This document shows, in pieces, positions 1-11,100 of a stretch of 64,000 nt of DNA (the stretch's first letter is position 1; the number at the start of each line of letters is the position of its first letter). Below the pieces are notes generated by a model. It had not been told where the DNA came from. It searched no databases and saw only the letters and a program-made list of their open reading frames with translations. Source of the stretch: an uncultured Christensenella sp. (GTDB lineage: Bacteria > Bacillota > Clostridia > Christensenellales > UBA1242); NCBI GenBank assembly GCA_910586385.1, contig CAJUGX010000001.1, positions 266,958 to 330,957 on the forward strand. Reading direction: 5' to 3'. The translations under genes and the position numbers were made by a program.

Positions 1-177
1 ATATTTTACAAAATTCTTCAAAAATGGCAAAATTTGCGATATGCGGTTTTTGCGAATAGATATATCTGGGGCGATTGTTGTTTTAAGTTATAAATTTATA
101 ACAACAAGCCTCTTATATAATGGCAAAATGGTTGTCAAGTTTTTGACAAAAAAATTTTAAGAAATTTTTTCAAAAAA

Positions 178-229
178 ATCTAGATGTTGTGGTTTCAAAT
201 TTGACAAAGCACTAGATATGTTGTAAAAT
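178..229 (+). promoter_or_regulatory. nrdD promoter with two candidate NrdR boxes
   Basis: A -35 TTGACA (201-206) and a -10 TAAAAT (224-229) are separated by exactly 17 bases, 35 bases before the nrdD start. A 16-base NrdR-like box (209-224, GCACTAGATATGTTGT) fills the spacer, and a second CTAGAT-GTTGT element begins at 180. The two CTAGAT cores are 32 bases apart, close to the spacing usual for tandem NrdR boxes. NrdR represses ribonucleotide reductase genes when dATP or ATP is bound, so the position fits. The first box is degenerate. The rest of 1-177 holds only an inverted repeat (TTGTCAA/TTGACAA near 133-150) and no gene that I can see. Confidence 0.6.
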
Positions 230-263
230 TTCACTTGTAAACTTGTTGTTTGGAGGTGTAGTT

Positions 264-2417
264 ATGCAAGTAGTGAAAAGAAATGGAGCGATTGTTGATT
301 ATGATCAATCAAAGATAAAGGTTGCGATTGAAAAAGCAAATGCTGAAGTTTCACACAAGGAAAGGGCTTCAAAAGAAGATATCAAAGAGATTTTGAAGTA
401 TATTGAAGGTCTTGGAAAAACCAGAATTTTGGTTGAAGATGTTCAAGATATAATAGAGAGAAAACTTGCAGAACTTGGACATTATGAACTTGCCAAGAAA
501 TATATAGTATATAGATACACAAGAGAGTTGGTTAGAAAGGCAAACACGACTGACCTTTCCATCAAAGAACTTATCAATGGTGAAAGTGAATATTGGAATA
601 CAGAAAACTCAAACAAAAATGCCAGAGTTGTCACAACTCAAAGAGACTATATAGCAGGCATCACAAGCACTGACATCACGAGAAGATTTTTGCTTGCTCC
701 AGAGATTGTTGAGGCTCATGACGCGGGGGTTATTCACTTCCATGATGCTGACTATTTTGCCCAAAATGCTTTGCACAATTGTGATCTTATCAATCTTGAG
801 GACATGCTCCAAAACGGAACAATGATCAATGATGTGATGATTGAAAGACCTCACAGATTTTTGACTGCAATGACAATTGCAACGCAGATTATCACAGCAG
901 TGAACTCAAGTCAGTATGGTGGTGTGACTGTGACGATGACACATCTTGCCCCATTTGTAAGAGACAGCTACAATTATTATTTGAAAAGATATCGTGCAAG
1001 AAATCTCTCTGAGGACTTGTGTAAAAAGTTTGCAGAAGAAGACATGCGCAAGGAAGTTAAAGACGGAGTTCAGACTTTCCAATATCAAGTAAACTCAATG
1101 ACAACAACAAATGGTCAAGCACCATTCCTTTCAGTTTGTATGTATTTGGGAGAAACTGAGGAGTACAAAAAAGAATTGGCTCTCATCATTGAAGAGGTTT
1201 TGAAACAAAGAATTGAGGGGATGAAGAATGAAAATGGTGTTTACATCACCCCAGCATTCCCAAAACTTTTGTATGTTTTGGAAGAAGACAACATCCACGA
1301 AAACAGCCAGTATTATTATTTGACAAAACTTGCAGCGGAATGTACTGCAAAGAGGCTTGTCCCAGATTATATCTCTGAAAAGGTTATGAAAGCCACAAAA
1401 ATCGACCAAAATGGCAATGGACAATGCTATCCATGTATGGGATGTAGATCATTCTTGACTCCTTACGTGGACAAGGATGGGAAGCCAAAATATTATGGCA
1501 GATTCAACCAAGGGGTTGTCACAATCAATCTTGTTGATGTTGCTCTTTCAGCGGACAAAGATTTTGATTTGTTCTGGAAGATTTTTGATGACAGGCTTGA
1601 GCTTTGCCACAAGGCTCTTCAAACAAGACACAAGCGTCTCAGTGGAGCAACAAGCGACGTCGCACCAATCCTTTGGCAACAAGGTGCTCTTGCTCGTCTT
1701 AAGAAGGGTGAAAGCATTCACGAACTTTTGCACGGTGGTTATTCAACAATTTCTCTTGGATATGCTGGCTTGTATGAGTGTGTTAAGGCAATGACAGACC
1801 GCAGCCATACAGATGGTGGCGTCGGAAAAGAATTTGGTTTGAAAGTTATGCAACATATGGTTGACAAGTGCAATGAGTGGAAAGCTGCCGAAAACATTGA
1901 TTACAGCGTTTATGGAACTCCAATCGAAAGCACAACATACAAGTTTGCAAAGAATTTGAGAAAGAGATTTGGCACAATCAAAGGTATTACGGACAGAGAT
2001 TACATCACAAACTCTTATCATGTGCCAGTTTTTGAAGAAATTGATGCTTTTACAAAACTCAAACTTGAGAGCGAATTCCAAGTGCTCAGCCCAGGCGGAG
2101 CAATCTCTTATGTTGAGACTCCAAACCTTACTGGAAACTTGGATGCCGTTTTGGAAGTTATCAAATTTATCTATGACAATATCATGTATGCAGAACTCAA
2201 TACAAAGAGCGATTATTGCCAAGTATGTGGGTATAATGGAGAAATCAAAATTGATGACAATTTGGAATGGTATTGCCCAAATTGTGGAAATCGTGACCAC
2301 GACAAGATGAATGTGGCAAGAAGAACGTGCGGTTATATTGGTACAAACTTCTGGAACAAGGGTAGGACTCAAGAGATTAAAGAACGCGTGATTCACCTTG
2401 ACAACAAGGATGACTAG
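264..2417 (+). CDS. nrdD: Anaerobic (class III) ribonucleoside-triphosphate reductase
   Basis: This oxygen-sensitive glycyl-radical enzyme reduces ribonucleoside triphosphates to deoxyribonucleotides for DNA synthesis. The 717-residue protein is near the usual family length. It begins with an ATP-cone regulatory domain (about residues 1-95, QVVKRNGAIVDYD). It has the zinc-binding CQVC and CPNC pairs near residues 650-675 and ends in the glycyl-radical loop RRTCGYIGTNFWNKG. The ATG at 264 is chosen because GGAGGTG (252-258) sits just upstream; an in-frame TTG at 243 lacks such a site. It is first in the operon with nrdG and dut and is probably under NrdR control. It implies an anaerobic or facultative lifestyle. 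Confidence 0.97.
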   Translation: MQVVKRNGAIVDYDQSKIKVAIEKANAEVSHKERASKEDIKEILKYIEGLGKTRILVEDVQDIIERKLAELGHYELAKKYIVYRYTRELVRKANTTDLSIKELINGESEYWNTENSNKNARVVTTQRDYIAGITSTDITRRFLLAPEIVEAHDAGVIHFHDADYFAQNALHNCDLINLEDMLQNGTMINDVMIERPHRFLTAMTIATQIITAVNSSQYGGVTVTMTHLAPFVRDSYNYYLKRYRARNLSEDLCKKFAEEDMRKEVKDGVQTFQYQVNSMTTTNGQAPFLSVCMYLGETEEYKKELALIIEEVLKQRIEGMKNENGVYITPAFPKLLYVLEEDNIHENSQYYYLTKLAAECTAKRLVPDYISEKVMKATKIDQNGNGQCYPCMGCRSFLTPYVDKDGKPKYYGRFNQGVVTINLVDVALSADKDFDLFWKIFDDRLELCHKALQTRHKRLSGATSDVAPILWQQGALARLKKGESIHELLHGGYSTISLGYAGLYECVKAMTDRSHTDGGVGKEFGLKVMQHMVDKCNEWKAAENIDYSVYGTPIESTTYKFAKNLRKRFGTIKGITDRDYITNSYHVPVFEEIDAFTKLKLESEFQVLSPGGAISYVETPNLTGNLDAVLEVIKFIYDNIMYAELNTKSDYCQVCGYNGEIKIDDNLEWYCPNCGNRDHDKMNVARRTCGYIGTNFWNKGRTQEIKERVIHLDNKDD

Positions 2418-2441
2418 TAAACATTTTTTAGAGAGAATAAG

Positions 2442-2942
2442 ATGAGATACAATAAGATTCGAAAGATGGATGTTGCAAACGGACCTGGAGTCAGAGTGTC
2501 AATATTTATGCAGGGCTGTTGTTTCAACTGCAAAAATTGCTTCAATCCAGAAACACATGATTTTGCGGGTGGGAAAGAATTTACCAAAGAGGCAATCGAC
2601 CATATCTTGGAGATTGCCGACAAAGAATACATAGCAGGATTGGCAATCCTTGGTGGAGAGCCAATGCATCCAAAAAACATACAAGGCAGTGGAGAGCTTG
2701 CAAAAGCGTTTAAGGAAAGGTTTCCAAACAAAACTGTTTGGGTGTGGACTGGATTTGTGTTTGACAATTTGAAAGACAAAGAAGAACTTGCCTATATCGA
2801 TGTTTTGGTCGATGGGCAGTTTGTTGAAGAATTGAAAAATCCAATGCTGAAATTTAGAGGCTCTGCAAATCAAAGGCTCATTGATGTGCAAAGATCACTG
2901 AAAGAAGGCAATGTTTGCATATTGTCTGATGATGAAGTGTAG
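2442..2942 (+). CDS. nrdG: Anaerobic ribonucleotide reductase activating protein
   Basis: This radical-SAM activase installs the glycyl radical on NrdD using S-adenosylmethionine and a [4Fe-4S] cluster. The 166-residue length is typical of NrdG. The cluster motif CFNCKNC (C-x3-C-x2-C) lies near residues 25-32, after GPGVRVSIFMQGC, and a GGEP-type SAM-binding stretch (ILGGEPMHP) follows near residue 70. It lies 24 bases after nrdD, the usual order, so the two are almost certainly co-transcribed. The ribosome binding site (AGAGAG) is weak, which fits coupled expression. Confidence 0.95.
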   Translation: MRYNKIRKMDVANGPGVRVSIFMQGCCFNCKNCFNPETHDFAGGKEFTKEAIDHILEIADKEYIAGLAILGGEPMHPKNIQGSGELAKAFKERFPNKTVWVWTGFVFDNLKDKEELAYIDVLVDGQFVEELKNPMLKFRGSANQRLIDVQRSLKEGNVCILSDDEV

Positions 2943-2958
2943 AAAAAGGAACAAAAAG

Positions 2959-3498
2959 ATGAATTATTTTGAAAATGAAGATAGTGTATATTTTGCAAAA
3001 ATAAGAACAGGTGCGACAATCCCAACAAAAAGAGATGAGGATGCTGGGTATGACCTTTATGCTTGCTTCGATGAAGATTTTTTTGTGATTGAATCGGGAG
3101 ATACAAAACTTATTCCAACTGGACTTGCGATTGCTTATTCCAAAAAATATTATGCTCAAGTAGAAGAGCGAAGTAGCATGGCAAAGATTGGTATTAAGAA
3201 GTCTGGAGGAGTTATTGACTCTGGATATCGTGGTGAGTATATGATAATGACTTACAATACCAACAAAAAGCCATTCGTTGTTTCAAAGAAGCCCGCAGAA
3301 GATCTAGGGGACGAATTTGAAGTCAACGGAAAAAAGTACAAAACTTCAGAGGTATTGTTGTATCCATATTCAAAAGCAATTTGTGAACTTATTTTTCATC
3401 TAGTGCCAAAATTGGAAGAAAAAGAGATTTCATACCAAGAACTCAAGGAGATACCTTCTGAAAGAGGTGTTGGTGGATTTGGGTCTTCAAATAAATAA
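2959..3498 (+). CDS. dut: Deoxyuridine 5'-triphosphate nucleotidohydrolase (dUTPase)
   Basis: It hydrolyses dUTP to dUMP and pyrophosphate, keeping uracil out of DNA and supplying the dTMP precursor. Trimeric dUTPase motifs are visible: DAGYDLYA (motif 1), ERSSMAKIG (motif 2), GGVIDSGYRGEY (motif 3), AICELIF (motif 4) and the C-terminal RGVGGFGSS (motif 5). The 179-residue protein is slightly longer than the usual 140-150 because of an insertion near residues 110-125. The ATG at 2959 follows AAAAAGGAAC; an in-frame start at 2911 would overlap nrdG by 32 bases and is less likely. It is third in the nrdD-nrdG-dut operon and is followed by a terminator. Confidence 0.95.
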   Translation: MNYFENEDSVYFAKIRTGATIPTKRDEDAGYDLYACFDEDFFVIESGDTKLIPTGLAIAYSKKYYAQVEERSSMAKIGIKKSGGVIDSGYRGEYMIMTYNTNKKPFVVSKKPAEDLGDEFEVNGKKYKTSEVLLYPYSKAICELIFHLVPKLEEKEISYQELKEIPSERGVGGFGSSNK

Positions 3499-3536
3499 GC
3501 ATGCTGGATGCATTTTAATAAATAATTAAATTACAT

Positions 3537-3570
3537 AAAAAAGAGGAGAAAATAACTCCTCTTTTTTATT
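3537..3570 (+). terminator. Intrinsic terminator of the nrdD-nrdG-dut operon
   Basis: An AAAAAAGAGGAG / CTCCTCTTTTTT inverted repeat with a short AAAATAA loop ends in a run of T. It lies 39 bases after the dut stop. Confidence 0.9.
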
Positions 3571-3911
3571 GCTACCAAAATATAAAAAATAATTATTTAA
3601 TAATTTATTTCTTTTTATTTAATTAAAAAATAAATAATAAAATAAATTAAAAATATATTTTCAAAAAAAATTAAATTCTATGTGAAAATATAAAAAATGG
3701 GGGTACGAATGAAATTTTCTTTGAAATATTTTCATATTTTATAAATAATTTGAATCGAAATAAATGATTTATAATTAAAACAAAATAATTAAAAATAAAT
3801 CAAAAAAATATTTAATTTAATATTTAGAAATAAAAATAAATAAATTAAAATAGAAAAATAGTAAATAAAATATTAAATAATTATTTTTGAATAATATTTA
3901 TTTATCAAAAA
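3571..3911. other. Extremely AT-rich spacer, no gene seen
   Basis: About 340 bases consist almost only of A and T, apart from one GGGGG-TACG patch near 3708. They lie between the dut terminator and the 3' end of the convergent transporter gene. There is no open frame with a ribosome binding site. The stretch is far more AT-rich than the other intergenic regions here. Confidence 0.6.
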
Positions 3912-4661
3912 TTATAAACATAAATCCAAAACCATCATAAAAATAAATCCAATAATAAATGCCCATGTCCCAATTGAGGATTTTTTGTTTTCATGCAATT
4001 CTGGCATAAGTTCTTCAATAATGACATAAATCATTGCGCCTGCTGAGAATGAAAGAAGCCATGGAAGAAGAGATGTTATGCTTTTTGCAAGAAAGAATCC
4101 TGCAATGGCGAAAAGTGGTTCGACAATCCCACTCATTGCACCAAAGAAGAATGCTTTTTTGCTTCCAAATGCTTTTTGAAGAGGGAGCGCGGTCGCCAAT
4201 CCTTCTGGAAAGTTTTGGAGAGCGATGCCTAGTGCGAGCATAAATGGAGAAAGATAGGCACTTCCAAGTGCTGCTGCGGTGCCGACGGCAAATCCGACAG
4301 ACATTCCTTCAGGTATATTATGTATTGTGATTGCTGTAAACAGTTTGAAAGGACGTTGATGGTCGGATTTGATAAATTTTTTGCTTATGAAGTCTAAAAG
4401 GATCATAAAAACGCCACCGAGCAAGAAGCCTACGCCGACAGGGATTATGCTTAAGTTTCCCCAAGAGGTCTCTGCGTTTTCGATTGATGGCAGAAGAAGT
4501 GACCAAATTGAGGCTGAAAGCATGATGCCGGAAGCTGCGCCTATTGTGATTTTGTTTAGGGTTTGGGATGGTTTTGAGAAGAAAAATACACATGCTGCAC
4601 CCAGTGCGGTGAGGAAAAATGGCAATGTGAAAGAGAGGATGAGAGTTGTTGTTAAGTTCAT
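3912..4661 (-). CDS. ZIP-family divalent metal transporter
   Basis: This is a polytopic inner-membrane importer of zinc or other divalent cations. The 249-residue protein has about eight hydrophobic segments. It carries both ZIP signatures: HNIPEG in segment 4 (around residue 113) and NFPEG in segment 5 (around residue 149), whose His, Asn and Glu residues line the metal path. The length and motifs match the ZupT/GufA subgroup. The ATG at 4659-4661 (complement) has GGAGACC upstream. The gene converges on dut and has its own control region. The metal specificity cannot be read from sequence alone. Confidence 0.92.
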   Translation of the reverse strand: MNLTTTLILSFTLPFFLTALGAACVFFFSKPSQTLNKITIGAASGIMLSASIWSLLLPSIENAETSWGNLSIIPVGVGFLLGGVFMILLDFISKKFIKSDHQRPFKLFTAITIHNIPEGMSVGFAVGTAAALGSAYLSPFMLALGIALQNFPEGLATALPLQKAFGSKKAFFFGAMSGIVEPLFAIAGFFLAKSITSLLPWLLSFSAGAMIYVIIEELMPELHENKKSSIGTWAFIIGFIFMMVLDLCL

Positions 4662-4710
4662 TTTCTTTTGTTTGGTCTCCTGTTATTCAGTGTATGGAGA
4701 AAAAATTTTT

Positions 4711-4931
4711 TTGACACGACTGGAATTGTGGGGTGAAATTTTGTAGGTATGGAATTTCTCTTAAAAGAAAGGATGGGCTTGAAAAACATGCAAAATCGCA
4801 AGTTTTTGTGCAAAAAGAGGCATTTTTTGGTGTTTGTTTCATGAATTTTTCTGTTAGGGTTTTCAAAACAAGTTGATAACAATAAAAATTGCAAAAAATA
4901 CGTAAAAACATGCATTTTTGCATGTTTTTTG
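4711..4931 (+). ncRNA. Candidate small RNA between zip and the giant gene
   Basis: A plausible promoter (TTGACA 4711-4716, 17-base spacer, TGAAAT 4734-4739) is followed about 165 bases later by a hairpin with a T run (AAAACATGC/GCATGTTTTTT, 4906-4931). No convincing open frame lies between; an 18-codon ATG frame at 4770 has no spaced ribosome binding site. A transcript of about 185 nucleotides is possible. The hairpin would also work on the other strand, so it may only insulate the giant gene. A second small hairpin (TCCGAT/ATCGGA) lies at 4945-4960. Confidence 0.3.
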
Positions 4932-5002
4932 AGGGGCTTCTTCGTCCGATTTTATCGGAGATGTAGCGATTTTTGAAATTTGATTGAAACATGAGGATTA
5001 AA

Positions 5003-5031
5003 TTGACATTTTTAGTTAATTATATTATTAT
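5003..5031 (+). promoter_or_regulatory. Promoter of the giant surface-protein gene
   Basis: TTGACA (5003-5008), a 17-base spacer and TATTAT (5026-5031) lie about 155 bases before the start codon, leaving a long 5' untranslated region. No riboswitch that I recognise lies in that leader. Confidence 0.65.
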
Positions 5032-5189
5032 ATATACGTAAGAAAAATTGCAAATTTGGCAAACGAAAATCTTACATAACAATTCTGATAGTTTCGTGCT
5101 TACAATTCTCTCAAGATGCTTTGGGAGTTTTTGGCGTTTTATGGTTTTCGGGAAATTTGCAGGACAAAATCCAAAAGGAGAATTCTGGT

Positions 5190-8100
5190 ATGGATAGATT
5201 AAAAAATAAATTTTTGCTTTTCCTGATGTTGGGAATGTTTATGTTGACTGCGGGTCTTGGCGTCAGCAAGTTTTCTGCTGTGAGCATCACTCCAACAAGT
5301 GCAATTGAAAAAATCACAGAAGATGACGATGAGAGAGATCAAGGAATTTCTTCTCAAGCGGTGACTTATGAGCCTATTGTCGATAAAGATTGTTCTAAAG
5401 ACACTATTGACAAGCCATCGGGCGCGATTTCACAAGATACTATCTATACATACATAGATTGCAACTTTGGGACTGCTCAGTATTCATATAATCCAACTGT
5501 AACTATAAATTCTGGTGTGACCCTTAATATCATATTTGACGGGTGTTATTTTTCTCAGCCAAGTAATGTTATAAATCTTTCATCTGTAACAGTTGGAAGT
5601 GGGGCAACTCTCAATGTTACATTGCAAGATTGCGAAACGAGCTCGGGGACTTCCTTCTTTACGACGGCAAACAATGCGGGCGGAAAGGCCAACTACTACT
5701 TTAACAACTGTGTTTTGAGGAATGCTGGTAGTGTAGGGATTTCCAGTAGTTCTACCGCAGGGGAAAATAACTTGATAATGACTGACGTACTGATTATTCC
5801 AACTTCGTCAACTTCTGGAAGTTTTGTGTCAGGAAGCTTAAATTACAATTTTAAGAATGTTCATGTGAGAACAGGTTTCTTCCCAACAGGGACTCAAGGC
5901 TGTGCATTTTATGATTTTCAAGGGCAGGATTATTATGGAATATTGCCTCCAGAGTATCAAGATATTAGAGCATTTACCAGCAACAAAAGTAATTTTTGGA
6001 CGACAAGTTGGGATTTTGAAAATAAGTGGGTCTATTATTTGACAAGTTCGACCAGTGCTGGAGTTTATCCGATGACTCGCACACGTGCAAAAGCCGCAGG
6101 CTGGACAAGGGATTCAATTTATGTTGCAGTTTATGCAAATGACGGCTCTATGACTGGTGCGGACGCTCGGGAAAAGCTTTATTTCCCAACCCCTGTTGAT
6201 GGCAAAGTTACACTTTCTGGCAGTCACTTCTCAAGACCTGGTTATACAAACAAGTGGGCTTATTCTCCTGATGGCGAGGGGGCGGATAGCCTTACCTTTA
6301 CGAAGAATGGTGCGGCTTATGCAATCTGGTCGCCACAACAATACACAATCACCTACAATGCAAATGGTGGCAATGTTTCATACAACGGCAATCCTGTAAG
6401 TGGAAATTTCGCAACAAAGTCATACGACATTGAAGAGGAATTTGATCTTTTGGGGACAACTGAGGTAAAGAGAGTCGGTTATACGCTCAAAAGCTGGCAA
6501 CCAGCAACGGCAGCGGGCTCAAGCCACAACTGGGAAGGCAAGAATGCTGGAGAATCAGTTTCTGGCATGTGGGGGAATGTGACGCTCAATGCTTATTGGG
6601 AGGCAAATACATATCAAATCACTCTTGATGCAAACAAGGGGGAATTGATTGGTACAGGCGGAGACGGTGTTGCTCCAAATCCAATCTATCAAAAATATGA
6701 CAATGGCTGGTATTCAAAAAATGAAAGTGGCGAATATCTTTCTTTGTCAAAACTGACGACAGTCCCAACTCGTGATGGATACGAGTTTTTGGGATTCTAC
6801 ACAACGCAAAAAGATGGTGGGGACAGAGTCACCGACAATCTTGGAAACATCGTTTGCTCAACTTCACTTTATGTTGAGGATGGGACGGCGTACGCTCGTT
6901 GGAAAGGTATAGATGTCACCATTGCTCTTGATGCAAATGGTGGAACTCTTGGCTCTACCCAAGCTGTTACTGTTGAATTTGACACCAATATCTTGACTCC
7001 AAGCACAATTGCACATCCAACAAAGACAGGGTATTCATTTGCGGGATGGTCAAAAACTCAAGATGGGACTGACACTGTAATCAGCAACATTTCAGCGTTG
7101 GTGAATGGGACAAGTTATGTCGTTGACGGAAAGTGGGTAAGCCTTGACAATGTGACGGTCTATGCAATGTGGACAGTCAACAGTTATGACTTGACAATCG
7201 AAGGAAATGGCGGTTGGTTTGATGGTGACTCAACTGTCACAAGCAAAGTTGAAAATATCCCATATCTTTCGACATACACTCTTCCAACACCAACGAAGAC
7301 GGGATATCATTTGATTGGTTGGGATGTGACTGAGGGGGCAAGTGCGGGAACAAGTGTTTCTGGCGGTGTTGTGACAATGGGTTATGTAAACAGCACGGTT
7401 GTTGCTCAATGGGCACCGGATGTTTATTCTGTGACACTCGATCCAACACTCTATTCAAATGAAAGTGATTCAAAGGATCCTTCTGCTGGTGAAAATGGTG
7501 CTACGCAAAACATCTTCTTGAAATATGCAACAAGTTGGCACAAGCTCTCAAGTGCAAGCGATGACAGTGTAATCTCAACAATCGTTGCTCCAACCAAGGA
7601 AGGTTATACATTTGCTGGATACTATAAACAAAAAACGGGTGGAGATCAAATCATTGATGGTGACGGAAATATCTTGAGCGGAAAGACAACAATTTTCAGT
7701 GGAGAAAATGGAAGCACATTTATTTTGTATGCTCACTGGACGGTTAAGACATATGATTTTACAATCAAGTATGAAAAGAGTTCTTCAAAATCACCAGCGC
7801 CAAAGATTATGCTTTCTGGAAGCGTTGGCACGATCACATTTGATTCAGCTGTTGATATTTTGCAAGTTGGTGAAGAGTTGACAAGACAGGTTGAATTTGG
7901 AAGTACAATTTCAATCACAATCACAATCGAAACAATTGATGGAAGAACATTCTTGATTCAGAAGAATGGTGAACCACTCATCACTGATGAGGACAGGGTT
8001 TCAATTTCTGGAACGATGGGCGTAAACAGTCAATCATTTGACATCTATGTGACAGAAATATTCACATTGACATTCAACGGAAATGGTGCAGAAAGCGGAG

Positions 8101-11100
8101 TGCCAGAAGCGCACACATTTTTGTATGGAAAATCCGTTGACCTCGCTGGACTTTCAACTCCTGCGAGAGAACACTTTACATTTGCTGGATGGAACACTGA
8201 AATCAACGGAAGTGGAAATGATTATTTGACAACTGGAGAAAACAATATCTATGGTGTCAATGAAAATCAAACACTCTACGCTCAATGGACAGGTGTTGAA
8301 TATACAATTACTTTGGATTCAAGCAATGGCTCATATGAGGTTTCAAGCGAGATTTCAAGTATTATTGAAAAATACGAGGACGGATATTATAGAACTTCTG
8401 GTGGAGAGAAAATCACTGGAGGACTTAAGCCAGTTTCTACAGGATATGTTTTTGCTGGATACTATTTGAAAAATGCTGATGGGACTTTTGGTGAGCAAGT
8501 TGTGGATGCTGACGGAAAAATCACCGGAAGAGCAGTGGGTGCAACAATATTTACAGAAGATACAACAATCTATGCTAAGTGGGAGCCAGGGCAATTCAAA
8601 GTTGGCTTCAACACAAGCGGAAGGGGTTCGTTTACTGTTGGTGGTGGGACAACCAAAACGCTTGATGCGACTTTCAATGCTCCAATCTCTTTCAACCTTT
8701 ATCTTGAAGTGACGGAAGTTGAGGGGTATGAGCTTCTTGGTTGGTACACAGCAACGACTGGCGGTGACAAAATTTTGAACGCAGACGGAAGTTCTGCAGG
8801 GGCATCAGCTTATATTGATGCAAGCGGAAATTGGATTTATGCTGTTGGCGAAGGGGAAAATTTGGAGTTCTTTGCACAATGGCAAATCAAGACTTATGAA
8901 TTTGTAATCAATTACAAGGGATTTGGCGGAGATATCTCAACTGCTTTGAATATTTCAACTGTTGGCGGTGGCACTGTCTCTGACCCATCAATCACTTTCA
9001 ATGGGGGAAGCGGAAAGGCAACAATTTCTGCAAATTACAATCCAAGTGCAGAAATCACAATCACAGTTGAGTCTGCTGCAAGTGCAAACTACTTTGTTGC
9101 TGGAAGTGTAATTTCTGGAATTGGTTCACTTGGAAACAAGTTGAGCATCCAATGGACTCCATCTTCAAGCAGTTCGCAAGATATTTATGTTTTGCAAAAG
9201 TACACAATCACTTATGATTTGAATGGTGGAAATGGAACTGCTCCAGAAGGCACAGCAAAGGCGTATGGTCTTGCGGCTGTTGTCACAGACGGCAAACCAG
9301 TGCGCACGGGTTATGTCTTTGCAAATTGGAATGATGCTCAAGATGGCTCTGGAACAATCTATGATTTTGAAGACGATACAAAGAAACTTTACACTGCTGA
9401 CGCAGACATAACTTTGTATGCTCAATGGACTGCAAACACATATACTGTTGTTTACAATTCAAATAAGCCTGACAAGGCAAGTGCTGAAATTGAGGGAAGT
9501 ACTTCAAATTCAACACATACATATGGAATAAGCAAAAACCTCAACACAAATGGCTACGCTCTTGCGGGTTGGACATTTGTGAGGTGGAATACACAAGCTG
9601 ACGGCAGAGGAGATGATTATGCTGATGGTGCAGAGGTGAGCAACCTCACCACAACTCCAAATGGAGAAGTTGTGCTCTTTGCTGTTTGGCAAGCAAACAG
9701 ATACACAATCGTTTATGACAAAAACAAACCTGAAACTGCAAGTGCGGCAGAGGGCGTTACGGGAACAATGAATGCTTCAACTCATACTTATGATGAGGAA
9801 AGCACTTTGAGCAAAAATGCTTACACTTTGACAGGTTGGCGTTTTGTGGGTTGGAAGGATGCTGAAGGAGAAGCATACGACGATGAGCAAGCAATCAACA
9901 ACCTCACAACTGAAAATGGTGCGAGTGTGACTCTCTATGCTCAGTGGGAAGCAGAGCAAGTTTTGGTAACTTTTGATCCAAATGCTGACGGAGCAACTGT
10001 GACTCCAGAAACCAAAGTTTATGATTATGACGAGCTTTATGGGCAGTTGCCAGAAGCAGAGCGCTATGGTTACAACTTTGATGGTTGGTTTAGAGGAAGC
10101 GATGCTGCCGACACAAACAAGGTGACTGAGACTTCACCAGTTGTTGGTGTCAAGAATGCGGACGGAGATTATGAAGTGACACTCTATGCTCACTGGACTG
10201 CAAAAGTTTCTACAATCGCTTTTGATGGAAATGGCGGAAGTGCGGTAAACAGTATCTATGCGAAATATGGCGAGCACAGACTTTATTCTACCTATATAAA
10301 TGGACAAGTGAGTGGCGAAGTGTCAGAACTTGCAATCACTGCAAGTCGTGAGGGTTATGACTTTGATGGATGGACAATGACACAAAATGGTGCCGACTTG
10401 GTTTTGACAAAAGAAGCTGTGCTTAGAGCTGGAAATGATTATGTTGCTTTGATTGACGATATTGCTGTTTGGAATCATGAAGGGGATGTGACCCTTTATG
10501 CCAAGTGGATTATTCACGAACTTTCAATCACAGCAAACCTTCATGATGGAAATGGCTTCTCATTTGCTGAAACAACAGAGGCTGGTTGGGTGATTCAAGC
10601 ATCCGGCTCAACAGCAACAAAGAAAGTAAACTATGGTGCAGAGTATGGTGCTTTGCCTGTGGTTTATAGAAATGGTTACAAACATATCGGTTGGTCAAAA
10701 TCTTTTGGCTCAACAACAGTTGACATCACTCCTTCTACAATCATGGGAAATCTTGACCAAGTGATTTATCCAGTTTGGGAAGCGGAAGTCTACACAGTCA
10801 GATATCTTGATTCTGATGAGACAACTGAAATTGCTGACTTAAGTCCTACAAGTTATCAAGTGACGACAGTCAATGCTCTTCCAACAACAACAAAGAGTGG
10901 TTATGTTTTCCAAGGTTGGAAGCCATTCGTTTCAATTGGATCATGGGATTCTGAGACAATTTATACAACAGCAGACACATTTGTTGGCAAGTATGGAAAT
11001 ATTGTGCTTGTTGCACAATGGGCTCCAGAAGTGTATGCGGTGACATTGGCTCACAATGGTGGTTCTTTCAGTGGAACAACTGCAAACTTCTCTTTCTATT

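Noticed and set aside
1743..2396. Long antisense frame opposite nrdD
   Set aside because: It is a codon-bias shadow of a highly conserved gene and has no ribosome binding site.
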